DNA from: CAIXDB01 sp038327915
GTDB lineage: Bacteria > Patescibacteriota > Minisyncoccia > Phycocordibacterales > DATDWN01
DNA: 64,000 bases
Direction of reading: 5' to 3'
Assembly (NCBI GenBank): GCA_038327915.1
Contig: JBBQLO010000001.1
Span: 34,510 to 98,509 of the forward strand
Position numbers and translations under genes: made by a program. The notes under the pieces were generated by a model, which worked only from the letters and a program-made list of their open reading frames with translations, ran no database searches and had not been told where the DNA came from. This document shows, in pieces, positions 44,867 through 54,049 of this stretch. Numbering within the stretch: position 1 is the stretch's first letter; the number at the start of each line of letters is the position of its first letter.

Positions 44867-45814
44867 ATGGACATCGAAAAATATACACAAAATCAAAAGA
44901 CTTCTTATTTGGCTGAATCCTATAAAAAACTTGATATTCAGGAAAAAGCTACTCAAGAAATGGTGGTTGCCGACCCATCGCTCCTAGAACTCGCGGCAGG
45001 TGAGATTGAATCTTTACATATGCAAAAAGAGGAAATTAGGAAACAAATGGAAAACATTTTAGCTGAGGATGAAAAAGAAGAAGAATCTCCGAATGAAGTG
45101 ATACTCGAAGTGCGTGCGGGAGCTGGTGGGGAAGAAGCGTCACTTTTTGCTGAAGAGCTTGCACATATGTATAGCATGTATGCTGAGAAACGAGGGTGGT
45201 CTGTTTCTACCATCAATGAATCACGATCTGCTGTTGGTGGCTATAAAGAAGCAAGTTTTGAAATTCGCGGGAGAGATGTGTATATAGACTTACGTTATGA
45301 AACAGGTGTACATCGTGTCCAAAGGATTCCTGCGACAGAAAAAATGGGGCGAGTTCACACGTCTACTGCGACGGTAGCAGTGTTGCCTGTACGTAAAAAA
45401 ACTTCGGTTGTTATTGTCCCGAGTGACTTAGAAATCGAGACTTCTCGATCTGGCGGGGCGGGGGGACAAAATGTAAATAAAGTGGAAACAGCTGTGCGAA
45501 TTGTTCACAAGCCGACAGGTATTGATGTTCGCTCGACAGCACAGAGAAGTCAGCTAAAAAATCGCGAGATGGCGATGTCTATTCTTATTGCTAAACTTGA
45601 AGAAAAAAAGGAGACGGAAGAATCGGCAAAATATTCAGCTGACCGCAAAGGTCAGATAGGCACCGCAGATCGTTCGGAGAAGATACGTACGTACAATATT
45701 CTCCAAGACCGCATAACGGACCACCGTATAAAAGAAAGCTGGCACAATATTGAAAAAATAATGGCAGGGGAGATAGAGCCTATTGTAACTGCCATGCGAC
45801 TTGCAGACAAGTAA
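44867..45814 (+). CDS. prfA: Peptide chain release factor 1
   Basis: RF1 reads UAA and UAG. The anticodon-like tripeptide PAT is in [14 protein letters not shown] near residue 150, which marks RF1 rather than RF2. The GGQ motif that triggers hydrolysis is in [17 protein letters not shown] near 200. At 315 aa it is shorter than usual RF1 (about 360), and the loss is in N-terminal domain 1. Its presence agrees with UAG as a true stop in this genome. Confidence 0.93.
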   Translation: MDIEKYTQNQKTSYLAESYKKLDIQEKATQEMVVADPSLLELAAGEIESLHMQKEEIRKQMENILAEDEKEEESPNEVILEVRAGAGGEEASLFAEELAHMYSMYAEKRGWSVSTINESRSAVGGYKEASFEIRGRDVYIDLRYETGVHRVQRIPATEKMGRVHTSTATVAVLPVRKKTSVVIVPSDLEIETSRSGGAGGQNVNKVETAVRIVHKPTGIDVRSTAQRSQLKNREMAMSILIAKLEEKKETEESAKYSADRKGQIGTADRSEKIRTYNILQDRITDHRIKESWHNIEKIMAGEIEPIVTAMRLADK

Positions 45815-45836
45815 TCTTTCTGATAAGCTTATCCGT

Positions 45837-46604
45837 ATGGAAACAACTAGTATGAAAAATGACATAAAGTCTGGGGTAGAAGCACAAGAAGCGGTACAGG
45901 CTCTTTTTTCTGTTGGAGCACATTTTGGCTTTGTGAAGTCTCGTAGACACCCATCTGTAGAATCTTTTATTTTTGGAGTTAAAAATAAGATTGAGATTTT
46001 TGATTTGGAAAAAACAAGCGGAGCTTTGGCAAAAGCCCTTGCCTTTATTGAATCACTCGGAGAGAGACATGCTACTATTCTTTTTGTTGGTGGCAAAGAG
46101 GAAGCTAAAGGGTCGGTGACATCTGTGGGAGCGTTAATAAACCAGCCATATGTGGCAGGACGTTTTATTGGCGGTACACTAACCAACTTTTCTGAAATTC
46201 GTAAACGCGTCGATCGACTAGAGCGACTGACTTCTGAAAGAGAGAAAGGTGAGCTCTTAAAATACACTAAAAAAGAGCGACTTCTTATTGACCGCGAAAT
46301 CGCAAAGCTTCATGAATTTTTCTTCGGTATTTCAGTTATGAAGCAACTCCCTCATGCAGTATTTGTTGTCGACGCAAAAAAAGAATCGATTGCAGTCAAA
46401 GAGGCTCAAAAAATGGGTATTCCTCTAGTTGGCCTATGTGGGTCAGATAATAATCTTTATGATGTTGACTACCCGATTCCCGGTAATGATTCATCTCGGG
46501 CCAGTATTGAGTATTTTCTTAAAAAAGCAGCTGAAGCTTATAACGTAGGCTTAAATAAGGCAAAAGCTCCTGCACATGTAGCGACGGATACTGAAACAAA
46601 ATAA
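45837..46604 (+). CDS. rpsB: 30S ribosomal protein S2
   Basis: S2 is part of the small-subunit body. Motifs are LFSVGAHFGFVKSRRHP, FIFGVKNKIEIFDLEKT, ILFVGGKEEAK, RFIGGTLTNFSEIRKR and VGLCGSDNNLYDVDYPIPGNDSSRASI. The start is probably ATG 45837 (METTSMKND) or ATG 45852; an earlier in-frame start at 45801 would overlap prfA. tsf follows after about 60 bp, in the usual rpsB-tsf order. Confidence 0.94.
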   Translation: METTSMKNDIKSGVEAQEAVQALFSVGAHFGFVKSRRHPSVESFIFGVKNKIEIFDLEKTSGALAKALAFIESLGERHATILFVGGKEEAKGSVTSVGALINQPYVAGRFIGGTLTNFSEIRKRVDRLERLTSEREKGELLKYTKKERLLIDREIAKLHEFFFGISVMKQLPHAVFVVDAKKESIAVKEAQKMGIPLVGLCGSDNNLYDVDYPIPGNDSSRASIEYFLKKAAEAYNVGLNKAKAPAHVATDTETK

Positions 46605-46667
46605 ATCGGTGGCTAATCGATTCATTCGATTTTATTTTAGCAGTGTCTATAATATAATATATTATCT

Positions 46668-47252
46668 ATGGAAATAACCACTCAAAGCATTAAAGAATTA
46701 AGAGATAAAACTGGCATATCTGTCATGCAGTGCAAAAAAGCACTTGAAGAAGCAAAGGGTGACATGGAGAAAGCCATAGTGATTCTCCAAAAGAAAAGTA
46801 CAGAGGCGGCAATTAAAAAAAATAATCGCACTTTGGGAGCTGGGGTAGTAGAGGCATATGTGCACAGTACACACACAGTAGGTGCTCTCGTGGAGCTTTT
46901 GTGTGAGACTGATTTTGTCGCCAAAAACGATGAATTCAAGGCTCTGGCACGCGATATCGCAATGCATGTTACAGCCACTTCTCCTCAATTTCGAGTGAGG
47001 GGAGACATAGACGAGCAGGCACAAGCACGAGCAACAGAAATGTTTACTAAAGAAGTAGAGGGTAAACCTGAAGAGATAAAAGCCAAAATTCTAGAAGGTA
47101 AACTTTCTGCATATTGGAGCGAACGAGTGCTTCTGGAGCAAGCCTTTATTAAAAATCCTGATATTACTATCACCAATTTGATTGAGTCGGCAATCCAAAA
47201 ATTTGGAGAGAAGATAGAGCTTTCGCGCTTTGTTCGCTACACTATTTCTTAA
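46668..47252 (+). CDS. tsf: Elongation factor Ts
   Basis: EF-Ts regenerates EF-Tu-GTP. The N-terminal UBA-like domain and TDFV motif are present: IKELRDKTGISVMQCKKALEEA, then ELLCETDFVAKNDEF. The protein is only 194 aa, whereas E. coli EF-Ts has about 280, so one half of the core is missing, as in other short EF-Ts. Several TATAAT-like hexamers lie within 20 bases of the ATG. Confidence 0.92.
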   Translation: MEITTQSIKELRDKTGISVMQCKKALEEAKGDMEKAIVILQKKSTEAAIKKNNRTLGAGVVEAYVHSTHTVGALVELLCETDFVAKNDEFKALARDIAMHVTATSPQFRVRGDIDEQAQARATEMFTKEVEGKPEEIKAKILEGKLSAYWSERVLLEQAFIKNPDITITNLIESAIQKFGEKIELSRFVRYTIS

Positions 47253-47282
47253 ATTATTTATTGATACTGTATTACATCATTT

Positions 47283-47648
47283 ATGACTATATTATTTTTT
47301 ACTACTTCTTTGGTCGTCATCTGTGTCATGTTAGCTTCACGGGTATTTCAGATAAAGGTACGTCAAATACATTTTCTTTCCCACATGTTTGCGCGGGGAG
47401 ATAGTGTTATTCAAGGTTGGATAGAAAAAGGTTTTGGTAAATATAATCTGTATCGTAAAATAGCTCGATTATTCATTTTTGATTTTTTACCTTCATACTT
47501 ATACGAACAAGTTGTTAAAATAAAAGACTATATCGCAAAAAAATACTACGGGATGGGCGATGAATTCCGGGGCCGCCGCATCCTTCGGACTACCGGTTCA
47601 GTATCTTTTTTTCTAAAGCGTCTTGCGGAAGATAGGATGAAAAATTAA
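47283..47648 (+). CDS. Hypothetical membrane-anchored 121-aa protein
   Basis: This protein has one N-terminal membrane helix (residues 2-22), followed by a basic helical body with a GFGKYNLYRKIARLFIFDFLPSYLYE segment that may associate with the membrane. The family is not known to me. It lies 30 bp after tsf and before tRNA-Thr on the same strand. Confidence 0.65.
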   Translation: MTILFFTTSLVVICVMLASRVFQIKVRQIHFLSHMFARGDSVIQGWIEKGFGKYNLYRKIARLFIFDFLPSYLYEQVVKIKDYIAKKYYGMGDEFRGRRILRTTGSVSFFLKRLAEDRMKN

Positions 47649-47724
47649 GCAATTGCTTTATGGTTTTGTATCGAGTATAGTATTTTTGGAAAAAGAAATC
47701 AGTTTATTTAAAACTTTCAACAGT

Positions 47725-47800
47725 GCCACCCTAGCTCAGTTGGCAGAGCGCCACTTTTGTAAAGTGGATGTCGTCAGTTCGACTCTGACGGGTGGCTCCA
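47725..47800 (+). tRNA. tRNA-Thr (anticodon TGT)
   Basis: All four arms fold: acceptor GCCACCC with GGGTGGC, D-stem GCTC/GAGC, anticodon stem CCACT/AGTGG with loop TTTGTAA (anticodon TGT, reading ACA), and T-stem GTCAG/CTGAC with a TTCGACT loop. The discriminator is T, and CCA is encoded at 47798-47800. Confidence 0.95.
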
Positions 47801-48115
47801 GAATCAGACAAAAAGGTTTTGAAGAAGCAGGAATGTGAGACGCACGGAAGGTTTGCCGTCCCCCCCCGGCCACTGATATGCTCAAGAATTTTTGATAAAG
47901 TATGTTCTAGCAGTGTTATAAAGAGACTCCAAATATGATTTGAGAAAATATTAAAACTATTTAGTTATCAATAATTATTTTTTGTTACTTGATAATTTTA
48001 AGTATATGTAAGTTGCCACATCGCAAGAATGATTCACACAATTACGTGTAGAATATATTCCCAAATCATTAAAAGAGTATCCGGAAAACAAAAATTAAAA
48101 TTATTTTGCCTAAAC
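47801..48115. other. 315-bp intergenic region with no recognised gene
   Basis: The gap lies between tRNA-Thr and the end of the minus-strand thioredoxin-like gene. It is A/T-rich apart from a C-run near 47861-47870. I see no convincing ORF, RNA gene or terminator. A short inverted repeat (TTATCA/TTGATAA near 47964-47995) is the only structure noted. Confidence 0.5.
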
Positions 48116-48829
48116 TTAGTGTTGCTTGCTACTTGATGATGTTTTTGTTGTAGAGCTTGCGTTTTGAAAAGCGGCAAGAGCTACGAGTGGTGGTAAAGAG
48201 TTCAGTGCTTCGAGGCTCTGGTAGCCATAATATGCTTTGCCATTAATAAACAGCGCTGGTAAATTATTTTTGACTTTGTTTATTGAAATCAGTGTTTTAA
48301 CTGCTGAGAGATCCATGTCGTAGTCAAACGAATAAACTCTGAGAGTGGGATATGTTTGACGGAGGCTTGTGAGAACGTAGCCTTCGCGAGTGCAATCTGT
48401 ACAATTGCTTTTATTTGAGTAAAAGTAAATTATTGAGACGGGAGTCTTTTTGCATTCTTTACTGATTTTTTGCATGAGCAAGTAGTCTTTTATCTCAAGG
48501 AGTGAGTAATATTGTTTGAGTACAAGTACCTGCGAGTCAGTGGCACCGCGGTCTTTTTCTGTATATGAAAGTTTGTCTTCTAGGTCGCCAAGTGCTTGGG
48601 ATAGTGCATTCGCACCACCAGCGTCAGCACATGAGGATTGCTCAAGGAGAGTAAATTGAGTTTCTGATGAAAGAATATCAATGGAGATTTTATCTTGGAT
48701 AGAATGAATCTCGTCTATTTTTTTCTGGTTAAAGTAGTTGGAAAGGTAAATGGCTGTAGCAAAAATAGCAACAGTAATCAGGAAGGCAAATATATATTTT
48801 TTCCAGTCTATATTTTGGTTTGTATTCAT
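48116..48829 (-). CDS. Membrane-anchored thioredoxin-like protein
   Basis: From ATG 48829 the protein is 237 aa: a basic start (NWKK-like NIDWKK), a membrane helix (about 12-32), and a long helical region. A thioredoxin-like fold follows, with NCTDC near residue 150 as a CxxC motif and LPALFINGKAYYGY near 200 as the cis-Pro region. The C-terminal tail is Ser/Thr-rich. Redox activity is plausible. The gene starts six bases after the glycosyltransferase stop, so the two are co-transcribed. An in-frame start upstream at 48892 would overlap that gene. Confidence 0.72.
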   Translation of the reverse strand: MNTNQNIDWKKYIFAFLITVAIFATAIYLSNYFNQKKIDEIHSIQDKISIDILSSETQFTLLEQSSCADAGGANALSQALGDLEDKLSYTEKDRGATDSQVLVLKQYYSLLEIKDYLLMQKISKECKKTPVSIIYFYSNKSNCTDCTREGYVLTSLRQTYPTLRVYSFDYDMDLSAVKTLISINKVKNNLPALFINGKAYYGYQSLEALNSLPPLVALAAFQNASSTTKTSSSSKQH

Positions 48830-48834
48830 ATTTT

Positions 48835-50112
48835 TTAGCGCCACGACGTTTTGACAGAAAATACAGCATTCCAAATTGCACTTCCAAGCCATAGTGGAGC
48901 TATAAAGGCGTAGAGGGCAAGATAGTACACCAAGTCCATGCCGAGTCGAAACTTGCCCTCAGCCATTCTGCGGGACAAGAAGACAAGAGTCAAGGTACCC
49001 ATAAATGTAATGATACTCGCGATTGCTATAAATTGAGTATTGATATAAAACCAGTCAAAACCAAGATGTGAGAAATGAAAACCCACAGTTTTTATTTTCA
49101 CGTACGCATTGATGAGTGAAGTGAGAAAATGAAAAATGGAAAGAGAAAGTACATAGAGTCCTGAGCCAACCGATATGGAAGCCATAGGTAGAACAAAAAT
49201 TCCTAGGTTTCCATATTCTTTTCTAAAAAGCATTTCTCGATAATCTACTACATTTTTAATAAATCCGTACGACCATCTTAGCCGTTGTCTGTAGAGTTTT
49301 CTTAGTGTGTCCGGAGTCACTGTATAGACGTGAGCACTATGAGAATTAGCCATTTTATAGTGGTTTTTCTGCATTCGGAGAGCCATTTCCATGTCTTCTG
49401 TTTGGTGGGCATAACGATAGCCGCCGAGTTGTATAAAAACTTCTCGCCTAAAAATAGAAAATGGTCCAGGAGTCACGTACATAGCATCAAGATATGAAAA
49501 CATTTTTCGTATAAGAATTCCCCAGCCATATTCTACTTTCTGAATGAGTTGAATGATGCCTTTTGGTTTCCATACTTTGACCGAAGGCGTGACGGCCATT
49601 ATTTCAGGGTCTTCAAAGTAGGGGATTATGTTGAGCAGCGCTTTACTGTCAACGTATGAGTCCGCATCGAGACACCCAACAAATTGACTCGTTATGTGTG
49701 TCAGGCCAAAATTTAAGGCAGAGTGTTTGCCACCATTTTCTTTGTGAAAAACCTGAATTTGGGGGTTGTTTTCAAATGCGCGAGCTTGTGCCAAAGTTCC
49801 ATCTGTCGATCCATCATCAATGATAAGTATTCGTAATAAGTCGTGAGGATACTCTAGCTCGAGAAGTGAAGTAATTGTCTTAGCGAGAGTTTTTTCTTCA
49901 TTCCAACAAGGAACCATTATGGTGACGGTTGGTAAGGTTGTAACATGTTCGTCTATGTGCGTGCGAGTATGCTGTTGAATATGTTCGGCAATGAATATAT
50001 TTTCTTCACGCATGTCTTGTCGGCGTTCAAAATAGGTAATAAGGAGAAAAATCTCAAAAAAAAGTGAGACAAAAAGGAAAATATAGATTATGACATTTGT
50101 AAAAATAAACAT
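48835..50112 (-). CDS. Membrane glycosyltransferase, family 2 (processive type)
   Basis: This 425-aa protein has an N-terminal membrane helix, then a GT-A domain: MVPCWNEEKTLAKTITSLLELEYP, LIIDDGSTDGT, and CLDADSYVD (metal site). The QTEDMEMALR segment and the QRLRW motif are typical of synthase-like GT2 enzymes such as hyaluronan or poly-GlcNAc synthases. Two or three C-terminal membrane helices follow. It probably makes or exports a surface polysaccharide. The thioredoxin-like gene follows on the same strand. Confidence 0.88.
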   Translation of the reverse strand: MFIFTNVIIYIFLFVSLFFEIFLLITYFERRQDMREENIFIAEHIQQHTRTHIDEHVTTLPTVTIMVPCWNEEKTLAKTITSLLELEYPHDLLRILIIDDGSTDGTLAQARAFENNPQIQVFHKENGGKHSALNFGLTHITSQFVGCLDADSYVDSKALLNIIPYFEDPEIMAVTPSVKVWKPKGIIQLIQKVEYGWGILIRKMFSYLDAMYVTPGPFSIFRREVFIQLGGYRYAHQTEDMEMALRMQKNHYKMANSHSAHVYTVTPDTLRKLYRQRLRWSYGFIKNVVDYREMLFRKEYGNLGIFVLPMASISVGSGLYVLSLSIFHFLTSLINAYVKIKTVGFHFSHLGFDWFYINTQFIAIASIITFMGTLTLVFLSRRMAEGKFRLGMDLVYYLALYAFIAPLWLGSAIWNAVFSVKTSWR

Positions 50113-50149
50113 ATATTATATGGTCAAAGTGAAAAAAAGTTCATAATTG

Positions 50150-51286
50150 TTATCGTATTATAGCTCCAAAGATTTTTTTTGTTTCTTCTTCCAGTTTTTT
50201 GTGTAGCGCGTCTACTTCTATACTTGTTAATGTTCGGTCGAGTCGACGATATGTGATACGGTAAGCATAACTTTTGTGACCGAGACCAAATTTCTTCTCG
50301 TCTCTATACTCGTCAAGCAAGGCGCTTTCTTCTACCATATCTGGGCCAACTGTGTCGAGAATAAGTTCAGAATATTGGTTAATATTAAAGGATTCTTCAT
50401 TAACTATAAATGAAATATCTCTGACTACAGAAGGATATTTACTTACTTCTGTGAATGAGCGCCCAAATTTTAACTGCTTTTTGACTCGCTCGTCTTCCGA
50501 CCAAAGGAGGCGGATATCTGGCAAATCAGTACTGATCATTGCGAGTCTCTCCAAGCCAAAACCAAATGCCCAACCGTTGTAGCCTTCGAGACCCATTTTT
50601 TTTAGCACATTTTTTTTCGGCATTCCACCCCCCATAACCTCCATCCACTGTCCGTCAATTTCCACTTCTATTTGCAAAGAAGGGTCAGTGTATGGAAACG
50701 TGTCATCGAGGAAACGATACTTCACTTCAAGGCCAAAAAGACTTATTACAATTTCTCTCAAAACCTCTCGAAGGTTTTCAATTGTTAGTGTTTTGAGGCT
50801 ATTTGGTACGAGATACAGAGCATCCATTTGGTGAAACGTGTTCATGTGACGACGGTCAATTTCATCTTTTCTATATACTTTTCCATAACACATTACTCCA
50901 AGTGTTTCACCTAGATTAATTTTTTCCGTTACTTCAGGAGTATTCAAATAGTAATACCACATGATGGTGTCGTGTGTTCGAAGGATATTTTTTTCATCTA
51001 CATAGTATGTGTCGGAAGTACTACGAGCTGGATGATCCGGAGCAAAGGCAAATAAGTCAAAACTAATCTCTGCTGGAACAATCTCAGGGATTTGAATATG
51101 GTCAAAGTTTTTGAAGCTTGGCAAGCTTTTTACTCGTTCTATGATTTCACACAAAGGACTGCCTGGAGTTCGAGAAAGGTCAGGCATGTCCAAATAGCGC
51201 TTCATGCGAATGGCTGAAGGGTCGGTACGAGCATCTAAACCGGCTAAAAGGGCTTTTTCCCCTGTCATATCGGAAACGTATATCAT
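50150..51286 (-). CDS. Single-chain phenylalanine--tRNA ligase (catalytic domain plus FDX-ACB domain)
   Basis: The first 270 residues match the catalytic domain of PheRS alpha: class II motif 2 at TFHQMDALYLV, and motif 3 around GGGMPKKNVLKKMGLEGYNGWAFGFGLERL. The last 100 residues (from SKYPSVVRDISFIVNEE to FGAIIR) look like the FDX-ACB anticodon-binding domain, which bacteria normally carry at the end of PheT. This domain order is that of mitochondrial PheRS, which acts as a monomer. The N-terminal coiled coil of bacterial PheS is absent, and no pheT is nearby. TATCAT ends seven bases before the ATG. Confidence 0.87.
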   Translation of the reverse strand: MIYVSDMTGEKALLAGLDARTDPSAIRMKRYLDMPDLSRTPGSPLCEIIERVKSLPSFKNFDHIQIPEIVPAEISFDLFAFAPDHPARSTSDTYYVDEKNILRTHDTIMWYYYLNTPEVTEKINLGETLGVMCYGKVYRKDEIDRRHMNTFHQMDALYLVPNSLKTLTIENLREVLREIVISLFGLEVKYRFLDDTFPYTDPSLQIEVEIDGQWMEVMGGGMPKKNVLKKMGLEGYNGWAFGFGLERLAMISTDLPDIRLLWSEDERVKKQLKFGRSFTEVSKYPSVVRDISFIVNEESFNINQYSELILDTVGPDMVEESALLDEYRDEKKFGLGHKSYAYRITYRRLDRTLTSIEVDALHKKLEEETKKIFGAIIR

Positions 51287-51330
51287 TCTGTGAATGATAT
51301 CAAAATCGAGCCAAAATTCAAGTAAAAATA

Positions 51331-51356
51331 AATCCCCCTAGGCGTTGCCTAAGGGA
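51331..51356. repeat. Palindromic repeat, copy 2 (imperfect)
   Basis: ATCCCCCTAGGC and GCCTAAGGGAT form an imperfect inverted repeat around GTT. The inner CTAGGCGTTGCCTA-type core is the complement of copy 1 (437-471), and the flanks AAATCCC and GGGAyGGA also match copy 1. The minus-strand reading of this copy supplies the stop codon of the pseudogene at 51349-51740. Confidence 0.65.
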
Positions 51357-51740
51357 TGGACTCATCTGTATTTTTTTCAGGAAAAAAATCTTTCAATCTG
51401 AATAAAACATTGGTTGGTATACCTTGGTACTTGCCATCTGGGTCAAGGTTTTTTGCTATAGCTTCGGCCGTATCCATTAACACTACAAGTATATGAATAA
51501 AATAGTCTGGACAATGGTTTTTTTCTGAAATCTATCGACATTGGTACTTTCTAAATCCCTGTCGACTGTAAAATCTACACCTTTTGAGAGAGCAATTTCA
51601 CGAGCGACTTTGATATTTTTTTCATTAAATGACGAATAAATAAAGACACGCTATTTTTGGCGGGAAAAAAGTTCATTACTTTGTTTAAACAGTAGGTCTA
51701 GGTTTTTTATGTTTTCAGGAACAACTAAATATATTTCCAT
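51349..51740 (-). pseudogene. Decayed gene of unknown function (amber codon plus frameshift)
   Basis: On the minus strand an ATG at 51740, preceded by AGAGG and a promoter, opens a frame (MEIYLVVPENIKNLDLLFKQ). It is cut by TAG after about 29 codons and continues as RVFIYSSFNEKNIKVAREIA and SKGVDFTVDRDLES. It then needs a frameshift near 51535 to go on as LMDTAEAIAKNLDPDGKYQG and ends DESIP-stop inside the palindromic repeat. The coding-like quality on both sides of each lesion supports a recent pseudogene. The family is unknown. Confidence 0.6.
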
Positions 51741-51756
51741 AGCATCCTCTTCAAAG

Positions 51757-51785
51757 AGGGTATTCTTTGTTGCCTGAATTGTCAA
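51757..51785 (-). promoter_or_regulatory. Promoter of the decayed gene
   Basis: On the minus strand TTGACA (51785-51780) is followed after 17 bp by TACCCT (51762-51757). The pseudogene ATG is at 51740, with an AGAGG ribosome-binding site between. Confidence 0.45.
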
Positions 51786-51895
51786 TAATTCGCCATATTA
51801 GTGAATTCATCCAACAATGAGGCGGACAAATTGCTTGTGGCGAGAGACTTTTTTTGGTATATTAAATACACTTAAAATTATATAAAATCTAAAAA

Positions 51896-54013
51896 ATGTC
51901 TGGAAAAGAAGAAAAAAAAATAGCAAAAAAAGACACTTACGATGCAGATGCCATCCAGATTTTGGAGGGTCTCGAGCCAGTGCGAAAGCGACCAGGTATG
52001 TACATTGGTACAACAGGCCCAGACGGTTTGCACCACTTGATTTGGGAAATTTTCGACAACTCTCGCGATGAAGCCATGGGCGGGCACGCGGATGACATTG
52101 AAGTAACACTTTTGCCAGGTAGTCGCATCCGAGTCTCAGACAATGGTCGTGGTATTCCTGTGGATATTCACAAACAGACAAAAGTTTCTGCCCTTGAAAC
52201 AATCATGACAACACTTCACGCTGGTGGTAAATTCGGCGGTGAGGGTTATAAAGTTTCTGGAGGTTTGCACGGAGTCGGTGCGTCGGTAGTAAACGCCCTC
52301 TCTATTTACTGCAAAGTAACAGTGCATAAAGAAGGAGGAGTCTACATGCAGGAGTACTCACAGGGTAAGAAAAAAGCGAGCGTTAAAAAAATTGGTACAA
52401 CAAAAGAACATGGAACCATCGTTGTTTTTGAACCAGACACCACTATATTTCCTGATGTAACTTTTGACTTTGACCGAGTAGTTGGACATTTGCGTCAGCA
52501 AGCTTACCTCGTCAAAGGTTTGAGGATTACCATCAATGATGCTCGAGCATACACGGGGAAAATTGCTGAAGGTGATGTTTTTAAAATTTCTGAACTCGGA
52601 CTTGAAATTCCATCTATGTCTTTTTACTTTGAAGGCGGTCTGCTTTCTCTAGTTAAATTCTATAACAGCTCACAAAAGACGATTCATAAAAATATTTTCT
52701 ATATTGAAAAGAAAACCAACGAATACGAGTCGGTGGAAGTTTCTCTTCAATATACCGATGATATTCAGTCACGTATTTTACCGTTTGCAAACAACATATA
52801 TACTTCTGAAGGGGGTACACATGTAACTGGTTTCAAAACTGCCCTCACTCGCACATTAAATACATACGCTCGCAAAAATAATCTCATAAAAGAAAGTGAG
52901 GACAATTTCACTGGTGATGATGTGCTTGAAGGGCTAACAGCGGTTATTTCAGTCAAGCTTCGTGAAATTCAATTTGAAGGTCAAACTAAATCCAAACTCG
53001 GTACGGTTGAAGCCCAGGCTTCAGTCAACACAGTTTTTTCAGATGGTTTTAATTATTTTCTCGAGGAAAATCCAGAAGACGCTCGAGCCATTATTAACAA
53101 AGTCATTCTTGCTCTTAAAGCACGCAAAGCTGCAAAAGCTGCAAAGGATTCTGTTTTGCGTAAAGGTGTGCTGGAAGGAATGACACTTCCGGGTAAGCTT
53201 GCGGACTGCCAGTCAAAACTTGCAGAAGACTCGGAATTATTTATCGTGGAAGGAGATTCTGCGGGAGGTACAGCTAAAACTGGTCGTGACCGTCGTACTC
53301 AGGCTATTCTTCCACTCCGTGGAAAGATACTCAACATCGAGCGTGCGCGTCTTGACCGAATGCTTGAAAGTGAACAAATTAAAAATTTGGTTCTTGCTCT
53401 CGGTACAGCCATTGGAGATACCTTTGATATTTCAAAACTTCGATACCATAAAATAATAATCGCAACAGATGCCGACGTAGACGGCGCGCATATTCGTACA
53501 CTCATACTTACTTTGCTCTATCGTTTCTTTAGACCACTTATCGATGGTGGATTTATATATATTGCTCAGCCACCACTGTATAAAATCAAAAAAGGAAAAG
53601 AGGTTCACTATGCCTACACGGATGAAGAAAAAGTTTCAATTATTGGCAAAGACGGAGAGGTTGGAGAAATAACAGAAGTAGAGAGTGGAGAGGAAGTTGA
53701 AGAAGATCAGGAAGAAAATGAAAAAGAGGAGACTGTCAAAAAAGGCACCACTAAAAACGCTAAAGAAAAAGTAGAGATAGATAATAAAAAATCCGTTAAG
53801 ATTTCAATCCAACGATACAAGGGTCTTGGAGAAATGAATGCCGAAGAACTGTGGGAGACTACTATGGATCCCGCACGTCGTATATTAAAACAAGTGGCTA
53901 TAGAGAATGTCGTTTCTGCAGACAAAGTTTTTGATATCCTCATGGGTTCAGATGTTCCTTCTCGCAAGTCTTTTATTCAGTCTAATGCGACAAAAGCAAC
54001 TCTTGACATATAA
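51896..54013 (+). CDS. gyrB: DNA gyrase subunit B (or topoisomerase IV subunit B)
   Basis: This is the ATPase/Toprim subunit of a type IIA topoisomerase. GHKL ATPase motifs are EIFDNSRDEA near residue 44, DNGRGIP near 82, and GGKFGGEGYKVSGGLHGVGASVVNA near 110-134. The Toprim domain has VEGDSAGGTAK near 451 and DADVDGAHIRT near 525. A Glu/Lys-rich insert lies near 598-635, before the C-terminal RYKGLGEMN block. 705 aa is longer than usual because of that insert. Upstream TAAAAT lies close to the ATG. Gyrase and Topo IV cannot be separated by sequence reading alone. Confidence 0.92.
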   Translation: MSGKEEKKIAKKDTYDADAIQILEGLEPVRKRPGMYIGTTGPDGLHHLIWEIFDNSRDEAMGGHADDIEVTLLPGSRIRVSDNGRGIPVDIHKQTKVSALETIMTTLHAGGKFGGEGYKVSGGLHGVGASVVNALSIYCKVTVHKEGGVYMQEYSQGKKKASVKKIGTTKEHGTIVVFEPDTTIFPDVTFDFDRVVGHLRQQAYLVKGLRITINDARAYTGKIAEGDVFKISELGLEIPSMSFYFEGGLLSLVKFYNSSQKTIHKNIFYIEKKTNEYESVEVSLQYTDDIQSRILPFANNIYTSEGGTHVTGFKTALTRTLNTYARKNNLIKESEDNFTGDDVLEGLTAVISVKLREIQFEGQTKSKLGTVEAQASVNTVFSDGFNYFLEENPEDARAIINKVILALKARKAAKAAKDSVLRKGVLEGMTLPGKLADCQSKLAEDSELFIVEGDSAGGTAKTGRDRRTQAILPLRGKILNIERARLDRMLESEQIKNLVLALGTAIGDTFDISKLRYHKIIIATDADVDGAHIRTLILTLLYRFFRPLIDGGFIYIAQPPLYKIKKGKEVHYAYTDEEKVSIIGKDGEVGEITEVESGEEVEEDQEENEKEETVKKGTTKNAKEKVEIDNKKSVKISIQRYKGLGEMNAEELWETTMDPARRILKQVAIENVVSADKVFDILMGSDVPSRKSFIQSNATKATLDI

Positions 54014-54049
54014 GATACTTGGGTAGTACTCTTTGTAGAGGAGGCCATC

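Noticed and set aside
47860..47880. C-rich segment after tRNA-Thr considered as a second tRNA or an RNA gene.
   Set aside because: No T-loop consensus or cloverleaf could be formed on either strand.
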